From Amoebidium appalachense (Eukaryota; Ichthyosporea): a stretch of 64,000 bases of DNA. The DNA lies in NCBI GenBank assembly GCA_963693365.1, contig CAVNZM010000004.1, forward strand, positions 11,532,001 through 11,596,000, written 5' to 3'. The position numbers and the translations under genes are program-made. Of this stretch, positions 11,909 through 42,976 are shown piece after piece (the first letter of the stretch is position 1; every line of letters starts with the position of its first letter). The notes below the pieces were generated by a model that saw only the letters and a list, made by a program, of their open reading frames with translations, did no database searches and had not been told where the DNA came from.

Positions 11909-12180
11909 AAACATACTATGTAGCACACCCCGAAAACACACGTACATACACACACACATGTACACACAAACACCATACGCACACTCCGAACTAAAACACA
12001 CACGCACACCCACACACACGTACAGACACACAGTGGCACACACTCTGCTCTGTGTGTGTGTGTGTGTGTGTATTTGTGTGTGTGTGTGTGTGTGTACGGT
12101 GTGTGTGTGTGTGTGTGTGTGCGCGTGTGTGTGTGTTTGTCAAGCGTATGTGTTTACGGTGTGTGTGTGTTTCGATCGAA

Positions 12181-12225
<45 letters not shown>

Positions 12226-12347
12226 AGCTACACGTACACACTTCTAAATATGGAGCGCACGGTGATGAGGTTTTCGGCAGCTGCGGCGGAGGTGGGACGG
12301 GGGGGGGGGGGGGGGAAGGTGGGGGGAGGCAAGGGGGGGAGGGGGGG

Positions 12348-12381
<34 letters not shown>

Positions 12382-12530
12382 CTGAGAGGAGGAGCTATAG
12401 GGGCCCGGGGGAAGGGGGGGTGGATCCCGAGTGTCACACGGAGGGCGGGTTGCCGGAAGGTGGAGAGAGGGGTGGGGAAGGGGGGGGGAAGGGGGGTGGG
12501 GAGGGGGGGTGATTCAACTCAATTACCTCT
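11521..12530. repeat. long compound (CA)n/(GT)n and G-rich block
   Basis: (AC)n with interruptions runs from 11580 to 12045, switches strand sense to (GT)n at 12050-12225, and then becomes a G-rich block (12298-12510). The (AC)n and (GT)n arms are complementary and close together, so a large hairpin is possible. No exon was seen. Confidence 0.85.
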
Positions 12531-12682
12531 AATGTACAGGGTCTGGCACACGTACAATATGACTATCATTGAACAGCATCACGGATGCACACACTGTACG
12601 TATGTGCACAGTCACGCATACACACGCGCACACACAAATATATATACTGTATATCATACTTATGATACATATATATATACAT

Positions 12683-12920
12683 GGGGGTTTACGCTGTTTA
12701 CTCGAGGCAAAGAGAGACCAGTCTCAGATATGGGGGGTTTGTGCTCGGAGTATCCCCTCAGTGGTATGTCATGATCAAGTACATAAATGTCGGGTGATGA
12801 TTATATATCAGGGTTTACTTTCTCTCCGAGGCACCATAGACTAAGAAAAATCAATGAGTTTGGTTCCCCGTTTTTCTTTTTTTTTTTTTTCTTTTTTTCG
12901 GGCTCCCCTGGGACACTTGG
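12683..12920 (-). mobile_element. LINE 3'-tail fragment, inverted
   Basis: The complement matches the last roughly 275 bp of the LINE at 41740-46522. It runs from the GTGTCCC.GGGGAGCCC block through the A-rich tract (here A interrupted by G), AAAGTAAACCCTGATATATA and CTGAGGGGATA to the terminal GCGTAAACCCCC. It lacks ORF2 and the (AC)n tract, and is more diverged than the copy at 4695-5420. No target-site duplication was recognised. Confidence 0.85.
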
Positions 12921-13345
12921 ACTAGCTCTGATCATCCCTGCTAGTCACGGCATTCGATTCCGGCCGGCTGCGCCGGAATCGATTGATGACGATCGCGACA
13001 GCCGGAATCGAATCCCGCTGATCTAAAAATAGCATATACCGAAGAGTCAGTTTGCAATTGGTAGAGTGCATCATGATGCATGTGACAGTAATCGTGGGCT
13101 AGGTACGTGTGAACACGCATGCCTAGCCTGAGACATACATACCGGAGTATGCGTCAATGATACTGTGGCCTAGAAGAGACCAGCCTGAAGGTGGTTGGTT
13201 CGTTGATCAACGTGATATCGATCACCATGGCCAAACATGACATTGCGTCATACGCATTCAGGCCGTCGCGAGATCTCGAACGATATGTGCAGACCCATTT
13301 CTGTAAAACTTTAGGGTGTTAAAAAAACTCCCAACATGTTCTGTA

Positions 13346-13379
<34 letters not shown>

Positions 13380-13483
13380 TGTGTGTATGTGTTTTTTTGG
13401 GGGGAGGGAGGGGGGGGGGGGGGGTAGCCCATTAATCCGAGGCCGGAAACACACTTGAGTATTTCGGTAGTGGGCTTGGACAA

Positions 13484-13528
<45 letters not shown>

Positions 13529-14195
13529 ACACACACAAAAAAAAAACAAACAAAAAAAACAAAACAAAAAAAACCTGTGCACACACACACACCCCAGACT
13601 GAGTTGAACCATCTTGCCCACCAACATCCTCCCTGGGGTACGTAACAGCAGTTCAGAGAAAAAAAATAATAAACAAAATCTCAAAACAGACACTCCAAGA
13701 CCAACATAAACAGTCCTTACGGCACCAGACACACACACACACACGTGCTTCACAAAACGGACTAAGATAAATATCTGAACGAGCGATGGGCAACAACACA
13801 GACATGTACACACAAACCCACTTGGTGCATCCGTGCCTGCTATATTTCGGATATATGGAACTGTTACAAACATCAGCAGTGTCTGGGGTCGACCATGGGT
13901 ATTACTAAATTTGAACTTTCATGTTGCCATGATGGCGTGTGACTTCTACTACATAACATAGTATACATAAAAACAACTTTTAGAAGAAGATAATGGCAAT
14001 GAATCCTCGCTCGAGCAAAGTTCTTAAACGGAAAAATGTTCACTACTATAGCCTCACTACAACTAAAATTTGCCACTCCTGCATTGTCTTCTGGCCATAC
14101 AAGACAGTCTGCGCTCATCCACTATTAAAGCAAAAGAGCAATTGCAGACACTTAATCTAATTAAAGCTGTCGAATCTTTCTTAGTCCCTGTACTA
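12921..14195. other. intergenic region with palindrome cluster, downstream of intersectin
   Basis: 12950-13280 holds several perfect or near-perfect inverted repeats. 13340-13580 is a compound (GT)n, G-run, 36-bp poly-C and A-rich block. 13600-14195 is ordinary sequence that probably includes the intersectin 3' UTR. No poly(A) signal could be assigned on the minus strand, and no other exon was seen. Confidence 0.5.
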
Positions 14196-34624
<20,429 letters not shown>

Positions 34625-35434
34625 GGTGGCTGACTTGTGGAGCTCAGTTCGCCGCTCCGGAGTAAGCAACCGTGCGGTCGACAATAAAACTTCTTGGTCT
34701 AGATCTTGTTGGCCAGACCAACGAACCCTTGTCGCTTGGCAGCACCAGCGCTGCCCAAAACCTCCCACAACTTCTAAGTGTATAGAAAAGCCGAATGTAA
34801 CCCGGAAGACCGGGCCTCGAACGAACGCCGCACTGAAACAAGTCAAAGCGTAGCGGCCGCGCCCTGAAAAACTTTGTCCAGTCATAACCGACAAAATATA
34901 AACTAATATGGCAACTACGTTACTTTTTGGGCACAAACCCGCCATTCTTGCGCAAACGACATCGGATGCTCTAGGGGACTTCGATACGGAGTCTATGGGG
35001 TCAGCTGCCGGCGTGCACGGGTGCTCATGCAGTTGCATGGCTCAGTTTGAGGCGACACAGAGAGAAAACGGGAGGGAGGGAGTAATAGGGGTAATGTGTG
35101 TGGGGTGAAACTAGCGAGAATAAGATCTTGTTGCAATTGTAGCGCCGTGGTTTCTTTACTCCACATTTATTTTTTAACGTGCCACAGCCTAGCCTGCTCC
35201 CACCGTCACAGAAGGAAACCCACCCACTCCAAGCACTCTTCAGGGCTCCCTCCCACGGGTATTTCTAGGTTTCAACATCCTGCTCGCCAAAAGGTTCTAA
35301 TTTTTTTTAATGATAAAAGCCAGCCAATGTTTTTGATAGACGCTGCTAGTTAAAGCTACGCAAACCATCAGACGGTCATCCCAGCTTCTTGGCGACACCC
35401 GTTAGCTCGAACCTTGTGTGAAGGGAAACGAAAA
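34625..35434. promoter_or_regulatory. head-to-head intergenic region of intersectin and mS35
   Basis: 810 bp separate the two divergent start codons. Unlike most of the window it is of ordinary composition, without long microsatellites, as expected of a shared promoter. Short open frames lie here (for example 34908-35108) but none was recognised. No TATA box could be assigned with confidence. Confidence 0.55.
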
Positions 35435-37620
35435 ATGGCATCCACTGTGCTAAGAGTTGTTGGGACTGTCTGCCAAAGACAAGCTCTGGTGAGTTATGAC
35501 ACACCTGCTCTACCTTGCATTCTTTCTTTTTAGGAATGTTGCTTTTTTCTTGGACATATGATTGTTATAACCGGTAGTTCGGTCAATCAAAAGCCCAGGC
35601 TTGTTTTGTTGCACTGTTGCTTTGGACTGGCATACCCTCGTTCACCGATTAATAAATGCTGTGGGTCTCATGCCGTTCTCACCTGTGTATACTCTCTCTT
35701 GCTTTCGTGGAGGCTCATTCCCTCCCCAGTCCTTCCTCCTGCCCTCCCCCTACTAACCCCTCCTCACGTGCAGACCTGATGCCTCCCCCCCCCCCCCCCC
35801 CCCCCCCCCTCACCCCGGCCCCTCCCGGCCCCCTCCCCCTCCCTTTCCGCTTTTTCTTAAATGCAACACCGTCCTCTTACCCAAAGCGTGGAACTGCTGT
35901 TCACTTCCTTTTCCCAACTCCCCCCCCCCCCCCCTACACATCCTCCCTACCCACCCACCCATTTTTCCCTCGTCTTCTTCCAATAAACTCTCTACTTTTT
36001 TTGCTAACAATGCGGTTCAATTGTGCTGCAAACTGGATGGTCTTTCTGTTCTTTTTTTTTGGCCCACGGCGGGGTGGGTTGGGGGGGGGGGGGGGGGGAG
36101 AGGGGTTGGGGTTTATATTTTTATTTATCATTATTTTTTTGGGGGGGGGAGGGGGAGGGGGAGAGAGAGGGGGGAAAGGTTGGGGAGGGAGGGAGGGGGG
36201 GGGGGGGGGGGGCAAGTGGGGAGGGTAGAAGGAGACGTAGGTGAGGGGACACAAATGAAGCCATGCTGCTAACGGAAGGGCAGAATGTGTTATGATTAGT
36301 GGACAGTTACAGACGCACTGCCACTTCTACGGGATGGTGGTGACGGGATACAGTGTTAGGTTCGCATAGTCTCTTTCTTTCATCGTGTGGCTGATACGTG
36401 GCAAAAACATATTGGCTAGCTAACAAGGGTAGCAGGCGCCAGCATGTGTCCGGGCAGCCAGCCAGGCAGTGTCAGCTACAGTTCCAGCCCAGCCGAGCAT
36501 GCCACTGATACTCCGGGCCTGCTTTGGCTCTGCACCGGCTAGGTTGAATGCAAAGGTGTGTGCCATGCTGTATGCTGGAACTATTTCATGTTGAAGCATG
36601 CACGTGTCTGTATCTGCTTCGATTCATGGTCGAGGGTTCAACTGAGAGCAAAGAAGCGGTTTATGAGGAATCAATCACAAGAAGAAGTTTGATGTGGGTT
36701 GTATCTGAAGTTATTTCAAGGGCACACATTCTGGCTATTTTTTTTTACAAGTCCCAATAAGAAGCTCCTTTTAGCGTGAGAGTGCACATTGCATGGAGAT
36801 AGCAGGCCTGGGGGGAGTACAGAAGACGCAGGGGGAAACTGTGCCTTGGTTGGTGGGGGTCGGTGGGTGGTGATGGTGGTGGTGGTTTTTTTTTTTGTTT
36901 TTTTTTGGGGGGGGGGGGGAGGGGGGGGGGGGGGAGGGAAGGGGGGCTGGCGGGAAAGGGGGAACATAAGGAAAGGAAAGGGGGGGAGGGGGCGGGGCGG
37001 GGGATTTGGTGATTTTGGAAAGACCCGAAGTGAGATATTTTTCCTTTCATAACTGTTGTGTATCTTCTATGTTTTTCAGCCTCCAACTGCAGAACCACCC
37101 AAAGGAGCAAAGACGGAGGAGGGGGATGAAGAGAAACCGACCACGCCTTCAGACGGGGAGGAAGCGGAAGGAAAGGTGGAAGAAACGGAGGAGGTGCAAA
37201 AGCCAAGAGAGCCCCTTGACCCTATCGTTTTGGAACGGGCAGCTAAGGGCTGGAGCTTGAACGATATCATTATGGAGGAGATTATTGAAAAGAACCCTGA
37301 GACCGAGGAGGAAAAGTTGAAGATTGTGGAGCACCTGACGGCGTGGAAGGATGAGATTGAGAGTCGCTATGAGGCGTTTTTGGATGACAGGAGGAACATG
37401 GAGAAGGATTACAGGTTGGGTACGTGACTCAATCCCCATGCTCCTACGTAGGAAGAGCAAGAGAGACGAGTTGGCACACACACATACACGTGGTAACACA
37501 ACACTTTAAACTTGCACCTGCACCTGCACACACACCTTCACACCAGTACGAACACAGGCATGTACATACAGAAGCACACACGTGTGTGCGCGCGCAGGCG
37601 CGCACACACACACACACACA

Positions 37621-37654
<34 letters not shown>

Positions 37655-37665
37655 CATGCATACAC

Positions 37666-37711
<46 letters not shown>

Positions 37712-38601
37712 ATACACACACAGCGCACCTATTGGAGAGACTGTTTCTATATCTGTATGTACCGTGCCCCCCCCCCCCCCCCCCTCCACCCCCCCTCCAC
37801 CCCTCCCCCCCCCCCCTCCCCCCCCCCCCCCCCCCCCACATACACACACACCCTATTTGCAGAAAAGACCTTGCCAATTAGCTGCTCCCCACCTCCCCTG
37901 CCGCTCACCCCACCTTAATCCCTGCATTGCTGTCTCCTCTTTCTCCGTGTGGAAGCAATTAAGCATTGAATGCACCATGGCTGACCCCTTCATGCAAATA
38001 CCTTACCCGTTGTATACATGCCTATGTAATCACTCGCGGTATTTATTTTCACGGCCACAGGTGCCTTTAGCTGGGTATGGTGTGTAACTGTATGGTGGTG
38101 GTGGTGGTGTTGCCGGTTGGATGGTTGTGTGATTGAGTGGTGGTGGTGGTATATGTGCCTGTTGTACCCAATGAATGCTTTCCTGGCCATTTTGCTTCCC
38201 TTCCGTAACAGCTTATTTGCTATATTCATAGTCACATACTTACGCTCCTTGATTGGCCGAATCCTGCAGGGTTCACAATTGAGGAGATGCTGTACCGGCA
38301 GGGCATCACTGCACCACTCAACCAGGAGCCCATGCACGGATTCAACCGCATCACCCATATCCGCACAAACGAGGCTATGCGTGTGCACGGCGACATTGAC
38401 TGGATGACGGTATGTTTGCTTCCTTTTTGTTCTTTGCCCGGGGGGAGAGGGGGGGGGGGGGGGAGGGGGAGGGGGGAGGCTCCTCCCCCTTCCTCCGTGC
38501 CCTCTGTTACCTTTTCTTCGATCTTTGTGAGCGTCTTTGTATGTTCTGTCATCGTGACCATCTTTGTATGTTTTCTCATGAATTCTTTCTTTTCTATCTT
38601 T

Positions 38602-38634
<33 letters not shown>

Positions 38635-39662
38635 ACTACCACCACCACCACCACCAATCGCCCTCCTGAAGCCCGTTTCCCTTGGTTTAGAAGATAATTC
38701 AATACTTTGGATCAGTTGGCTCGCTCGACTTCATTCATGGTTTTGACAGTTTCATTCGGATGCATACATGGGACGTCCTGTTTTGCTGCATACGATCACA
38801 TTGTATGCGAGTCTCACAACCAGACTACCCCTACAGAAACAAAGCTTTGCGCATCTCTCGCACCTGGATGTGAAGATTGCAGCTGACGACAGAAGACGTA
38901 AGTGATCTATGATCTATCTGCAAAGCCTAAGGGGGTTTTTGATGGCGAGCAGGTCGGCGTTTGTTGGTGGTAGTGGGTTTGTGAGCGTGCATGGGTGTGT
39001 GCCCCCCCTCCCCCCCCCCCGCCCCCCCCCCCCCCTCCCCCTCTTCCCCACCACCCTCAACTTCGCACCCTTCCTTCCCCACCACCACACACCACACACC
39101 CAACCCGGGGGGAAGTGGGGGAGGGGAGGCGTGTGCATGTTCCCGGCACACATGGATACGTATTGATGTTTCTACACAATCTGTTGTTCGTGACGATTGG
39201 AGTGTGGAAAGGTAGTTAATTAAGAATGAAATGGATTGTACAGGACGTGGAGTGTCTGCTGGAGGGAGGGAGGGAGGGGGGGGGGGGGGGAGGGATATAT
39301 GCGAAATTCCGTTCTTGCCTGGACTTCTGACACTGGTTGGTTTTATTCCGTAGCTCTGATGAAGCCGTGGATTGCGCCCACAAAGAACCAGATGCTCCGA
39401 TTCTCGTGGAAGACCCTCTTGTATCCACAGGCAAACCCTGCCCATCCGGCTGCCCGCAAGGTCAAGCTGCAGGTAAATTTGAAATGGAATAGGACTTCAT
39501 TTAAATGCCTTGCCGTCTCCAACACCCACGCACACCCCCCCCCCACACACACACATACCCACGTGCACATGCACGCGTGCCCGCGCGCGCACACACACAC
39601 ACACGGGCACGGGCACGGGCACGGGCACACACACACCCCGCACGCACACACACACACGCACG

Positions 39663-39706
<44 letters not shown>

Positions 39707-39714
39707 GCACGCAT

Positions 39715-39749
<35 letters not shown>

Positions 39750-40608
39750 GACACACACATACACACACACACACACGGCACCTAAAAAAGCAATATCAAG
39801 ACCAAGCTGTGAGATTTTGAGTCGAAAGAGAGCTGAAAGCACATGCACGTGCTGTGCATAGACAGGCGTGAGCATGGACCCACAGTCGACACACCACCAC
39901 CACCACCACCCACTCTACGCAATGAGGATGGCTCATCACATAATTCCCTAGTTCATTTTGAGACATTTTTTGCCACATTGCATATTCGCTGCTCAGAACC
40001 CTCCAGCTTCACATGATTCTCACGCTGACGGCATATGCTCCCAGGTATTTGTTGGCGAGCTTGGGCTCCCACCAAAAGCACAAGCAGCGCTGATTGCACT
40101 TGCTGGCCCCCGCTATGACGCCAAGGCAAAGGAGCTCAAGTTGACCTGCGATCAGTACCCGTCACGGGCACAGAACAAGGAATATCTGGTTGATGTGCTC
40201 ACAAGTCTGGTGACAGAGTCTCTGGTGGGTGTTCATGCATGTGTATGGTTGCGAGCTCAAAGATGCTATGGACTTCACTTGCTCCATCTGATGACAGAAA
40301 CATGTCTTTGCATACAAACTCACGCTTTTATGTTTGCACTCTAGGGGTCTGTCAGTGCTAGTGGCTGATGGCTGTATGTTCAAGCATGCACCTGCCAAGC
40401 CGCCAAATTTAGTCTGCACTCCTCGCACTTGCACAAAAACACACGCGCTAGTGCATTTTTCACTTATGCACTGACACACTGGCGGAAACACACCGGCCTT
40501 CGCCACCCCCGGCACCCACATTGTTTGCATGGATTGGGCGTGCAAATGGAAGGTGACCGCTGCTCCTGTCGTTTAGAGCCCCCCCCCCCCCCCCCCCCCC
40601 CCCAAACA

Positions 40609-40686
<78 letters not shown>

Positions 40687-40698
40687 ACCACCACCACC

Positions 40699-40767
<69 letters not shown>

Positions 40768-40966
40768 CGTGTGTACACACCACCACCACCAATTTTTCAT
40801 ACATGTCCGCGCAACACACACAGACACGTTATCCTGCACGCTTCACGTGTCTCTCTATTTTTTTTTTTATTATCTCTCCTCGTCTCACCTCCTCCTTCAA
40901 TGTCTGCCGCAGAAACCCGAGACACAGAAGCTGGCGGCTGCTGAGGCGCAAGCAGCAACCGCATGA
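35435..40966 (+). CDS. MRPS35: mitochondrial small ribosomal subunit protein mS35, 7 exons
   Basis: Exons: 35435-35488, 37080-37419, 38270-38409, 38837-38897, 39354-39472, 40045-40224 and 40913-40966. All phases agree, giving 315 residues, close to the animal protein. Exon 1 encodes a short Arg-containing N-terminus ([18 protein letters not shown]) of the mitochondrial-targeting type. An acidic linker follows. The C-terminal half carries the family's conserved block: [20 protein letters not shown], then [20 protein letters not shown] and [13 protein letters not shown]. This matches mS35, related to the yeast Rsm24 protein, a component of the mitoribosome small subunit. The second exon's donor is GTACGT at 37420, because the nearer GT at 37415 would give a stop in exon 3. 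Identification is from motif memory. Confidence 0.88.
36051..36215. repeat. T-run/G-run compound tract in mS35 intron 1
   Basis: A run of T at 36051-36060 leads to G-rich stretches, with a second T-run/G-run at about 36133-36150 and further G-runs to about 36213. A similar T-run into G-run occurs at 36888-36940. Intron 1 (35489-37079) shows no other feature. Confidence 0.8.
39601..39775. repeat. (CA)n with (CACGGG) sub-array in mS35 intron 5
   Basis: A CACGGG array at 39601-39627 sits within a longer CA/CG-rich tract (about 39543-39777). It is an intron microsatellite with no exon signal. Confidence 0.85.
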
Positions 40967-41368
40967 GTCAGAGGAAACACACAGGCAGCCTTTCCAATGT
41001 GCACGTACACAAGGAGCAAGATACGACGGGTAAACTTTAGGCTATACAACCAGCCCAGTTCAGTACCTTGCCGTGGCGACTTTCTAAGGGGTGTTGATAC
41101 GACCTGACTTGAGAAAAGACACACAAGAACACAGCAGATATTGGTTGCCAAATCAGCAAGTCGGGCCCATTAGTAATGGATGAAATAAACTGGTGAGCGC
41201 CTGGAGTGCTCCTTTTGTCACTGCATTAGGCCTCATTCCCAAGCTTGATCCGGGATGATGCTTGAAAGGATGTATCACCACTGGGCCACCACTGATCAAT
41301 AATAAGGCACAAAAACTTCGACTGCTCAGTACCTTTCCACGCTTTAGCACCGCACTATAACCCACTTC

Positions 41369-41410
<42 letters not shown>

Positions 41411-41739
41411 AAAAAAAAGTACACATACGCCCACACACGCACACACGCGGCACACACGCACAATCATGTTCCCACTCCCCCCCTCCCCCCCCCCCCCCCA
41501 GAGCTTATCTCCACCACCGTTACGCCAAGTTGGGGCATGCGCACCGGTCGATTAGCTCTAGGCCAATGAGAAGCCGCACTTTTTTTGCCGCACAATGATT
41601 GGCTGCCCTTTCCTGGGTTAGAAATGTGATTTTTGAAGATTCGCAAAAATCTACTAAATGCCCCCTTTTTGGCACACATCGATTCAAATGTCGCTCTTTA
41701 TTATCTGCTAATAAATAGTATCCTTCGCGCATCCACCCC
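40967..41739. other. mS35 3' UTR and spacer before the LINE
   Basis: Holds the mS35 poly(A) signal, a C-run of about 33 directly followed by A18 (41369-41418) and a second C tract near 41476-41500. No other gene was seen. The exact LINE 5' end is not visible because no target-site duplication was found. Confidence 0.5.
41184..41189 (+). promoter_or_regulatory. MRPS35: poly(A) signal AATAAA of mS35
   Basis: AATAAA 218 nt after the mS35 stop codon, the first canonical signal downstream. Confidence 0.55.
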
Positions 41740-41791
41740 TAAACCAGGCCATCCGTGGCCCTAAGGGCCGGGGAACACCCCCATCCATGTC

Positions 41792-42976
41792 ATGGCACAT
41801 GCCTATAATCGTTTCAGAACCTCTTTCAAAGTTCCATCTACACCCATCACACATGTGCGACCATTAAAACGTCCAGCAGATACACCTACCACAGATGCAC
41901 AACCAGAAAAACATCGCCTTAGACTAAGCGCAACACCTATTTACAATACACTACCCATTCAGAATAACACCACACCACTCCGTAGAAACACAATAACAAC
42001 CATGCCGAAACTTTCGGTTGATACAGTACTGGCAGAACTTGCCCTCGTTAAGAAACAGCTAAATGAGCTGTTACCACTCAAGAACATGATAGAAAAACTC
42101 CAAACAGAAAATACCCAACTCAAGCTCACCATTGATTCACTCACAGCCCAGCTAAACATTAGTGGATCGCAAAACCCCAAAACTCATGAGCAAACATCTC
42201 GCGACGGAGACATTTCCACCCCAACACAAAACAACACAGGACCGGAAGCACAGCTCCCGGCAGAGTTCCTAGAATATGCGAACTCTCGTAAAACACCCGA
42301 GCTCCGCCAAATTGCCAAGGAAACATATGCCAGCATTCTTGCAGGCAACGAGTACCGCCGCAACTCCCCTTCCAAACCGCCGGCTAAGGGGAACACCCAA
42401 GCAAACGGTAACATCAACATCCCACCCAAATACGAGAGGGTGTATTTCAAAGTCAAGCACGGCAGACGCCCACACAGGGCCATGTGGTCCATCTTCAAGG
42501 CTCTCGGCTTCCGGTGCTCTCGCATCCTTTGTCTGTCCTTCATTGGATACGATGTGCTGGAAGTAGCAGTACGGGGCGACTATAACCGTGCGTTCATCCG
42601 TGACGCGACAAAGGGGTGTGGAAGCTTCTTCACCCACCTCCCAAACTACGACCCATGCGCGCCGGAAAACATTCAGAAAGCAGACAAAGAACGTAAAGTG
42701 TCTGCTAAGAATGCGTGCGCCACACGTTGTCGTGTACGCATCAGCAAGGCAAAAGAGTTCCTCGCAAAGTTGGAAAACGATGCTACGAGCGTGATAGACA
42801 CGGACACGAAGGAACCAATGTTTTCTGGTGAGAAACTGCTCGAGCGCAAACGCCGATGCGAGATGGAAATCGAGCTCTTCTGCGAACTGTTCGCGCTGGC
42901 GGAAGGTCGTGCATACGACCCCGTAAGCGACAAGTGGGAACCAACCCCACAGGTGTCGGACCAAACCGATGCCTAA
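41792..42976 (+). CDS. LINE ORF1 protein, coiled coil
   Basis: 394 residues. A basic N-terminus is followed by a leucine-rich heptad region (about residues 75-120, for example LALVKKQLNELLPLKNMIEK and KLQTENTQLKLTIDSLTAQL) expected to multimerise. A C-terminal globular half contains YFKVKHGRRPHRAMW, LGFRCSRILCLSFIGYDVLE and a Cys/Arg-rich patch. No CCHC zinc knuckle or RRM was recognised. The likely role, by analogy with other LINE ORF1 proteins, is RNA binding and nucleic-acid chaperoning in the retrotransposition particle. The stop codon overlaps the ORF2 start (ATGCCTAA at 42969-42976), pointing to termination-reinitiation. Confidence 0.8.
   Translation: MAHAYNRFRTSFKVPSTPITHVRPLKRPADTPTTDAQPEKHRLRLSATPIYNTLPIQNNTTPLRRNTITTMPKLSVDTVLAELALVKKQLNELLPLKNMIEKLQTENTQLKLTIDSLTAQLNISGSQNPKTHEQTSRDGDISTPTQNNTGPEAQLPAEFLEYANSRKTPELRQIAKETYASILAGNEYRRNSPSKPPAKGNTQANGNINIPPKYERVYFKVKHGRRPHRAMWSIFKALGFRCSRILCLSFIGYDVLEVAVRGDYNRAFIRDATKGCGSFFTHLPNYDPCAPENIQKADKERKVSAKNACATRCRVRISKAKEFLAKLENDATSVIDTDTKEPMFSGEKLLERKRRCEMEIELFCELFALAEGRAYDPVSDKWEPTPQVSDQTDA

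Noticed and set aside
12940-13020. tRNA gene suggested by GGATTCGATTCC-like T-arm sequence
   Set aside because: No acceptor stem or D/anticodon arms can be formed at the right spacing; the motif belongs to a local inverted repeat.
34908-35108. 66-codon open frame in the intersectin/mS35 spacer
   Set aside because: Lies inside the presumed shared promoter or 5' UTR, lacks a recognised domain, and overlaps an equally long open frame on the other strand.
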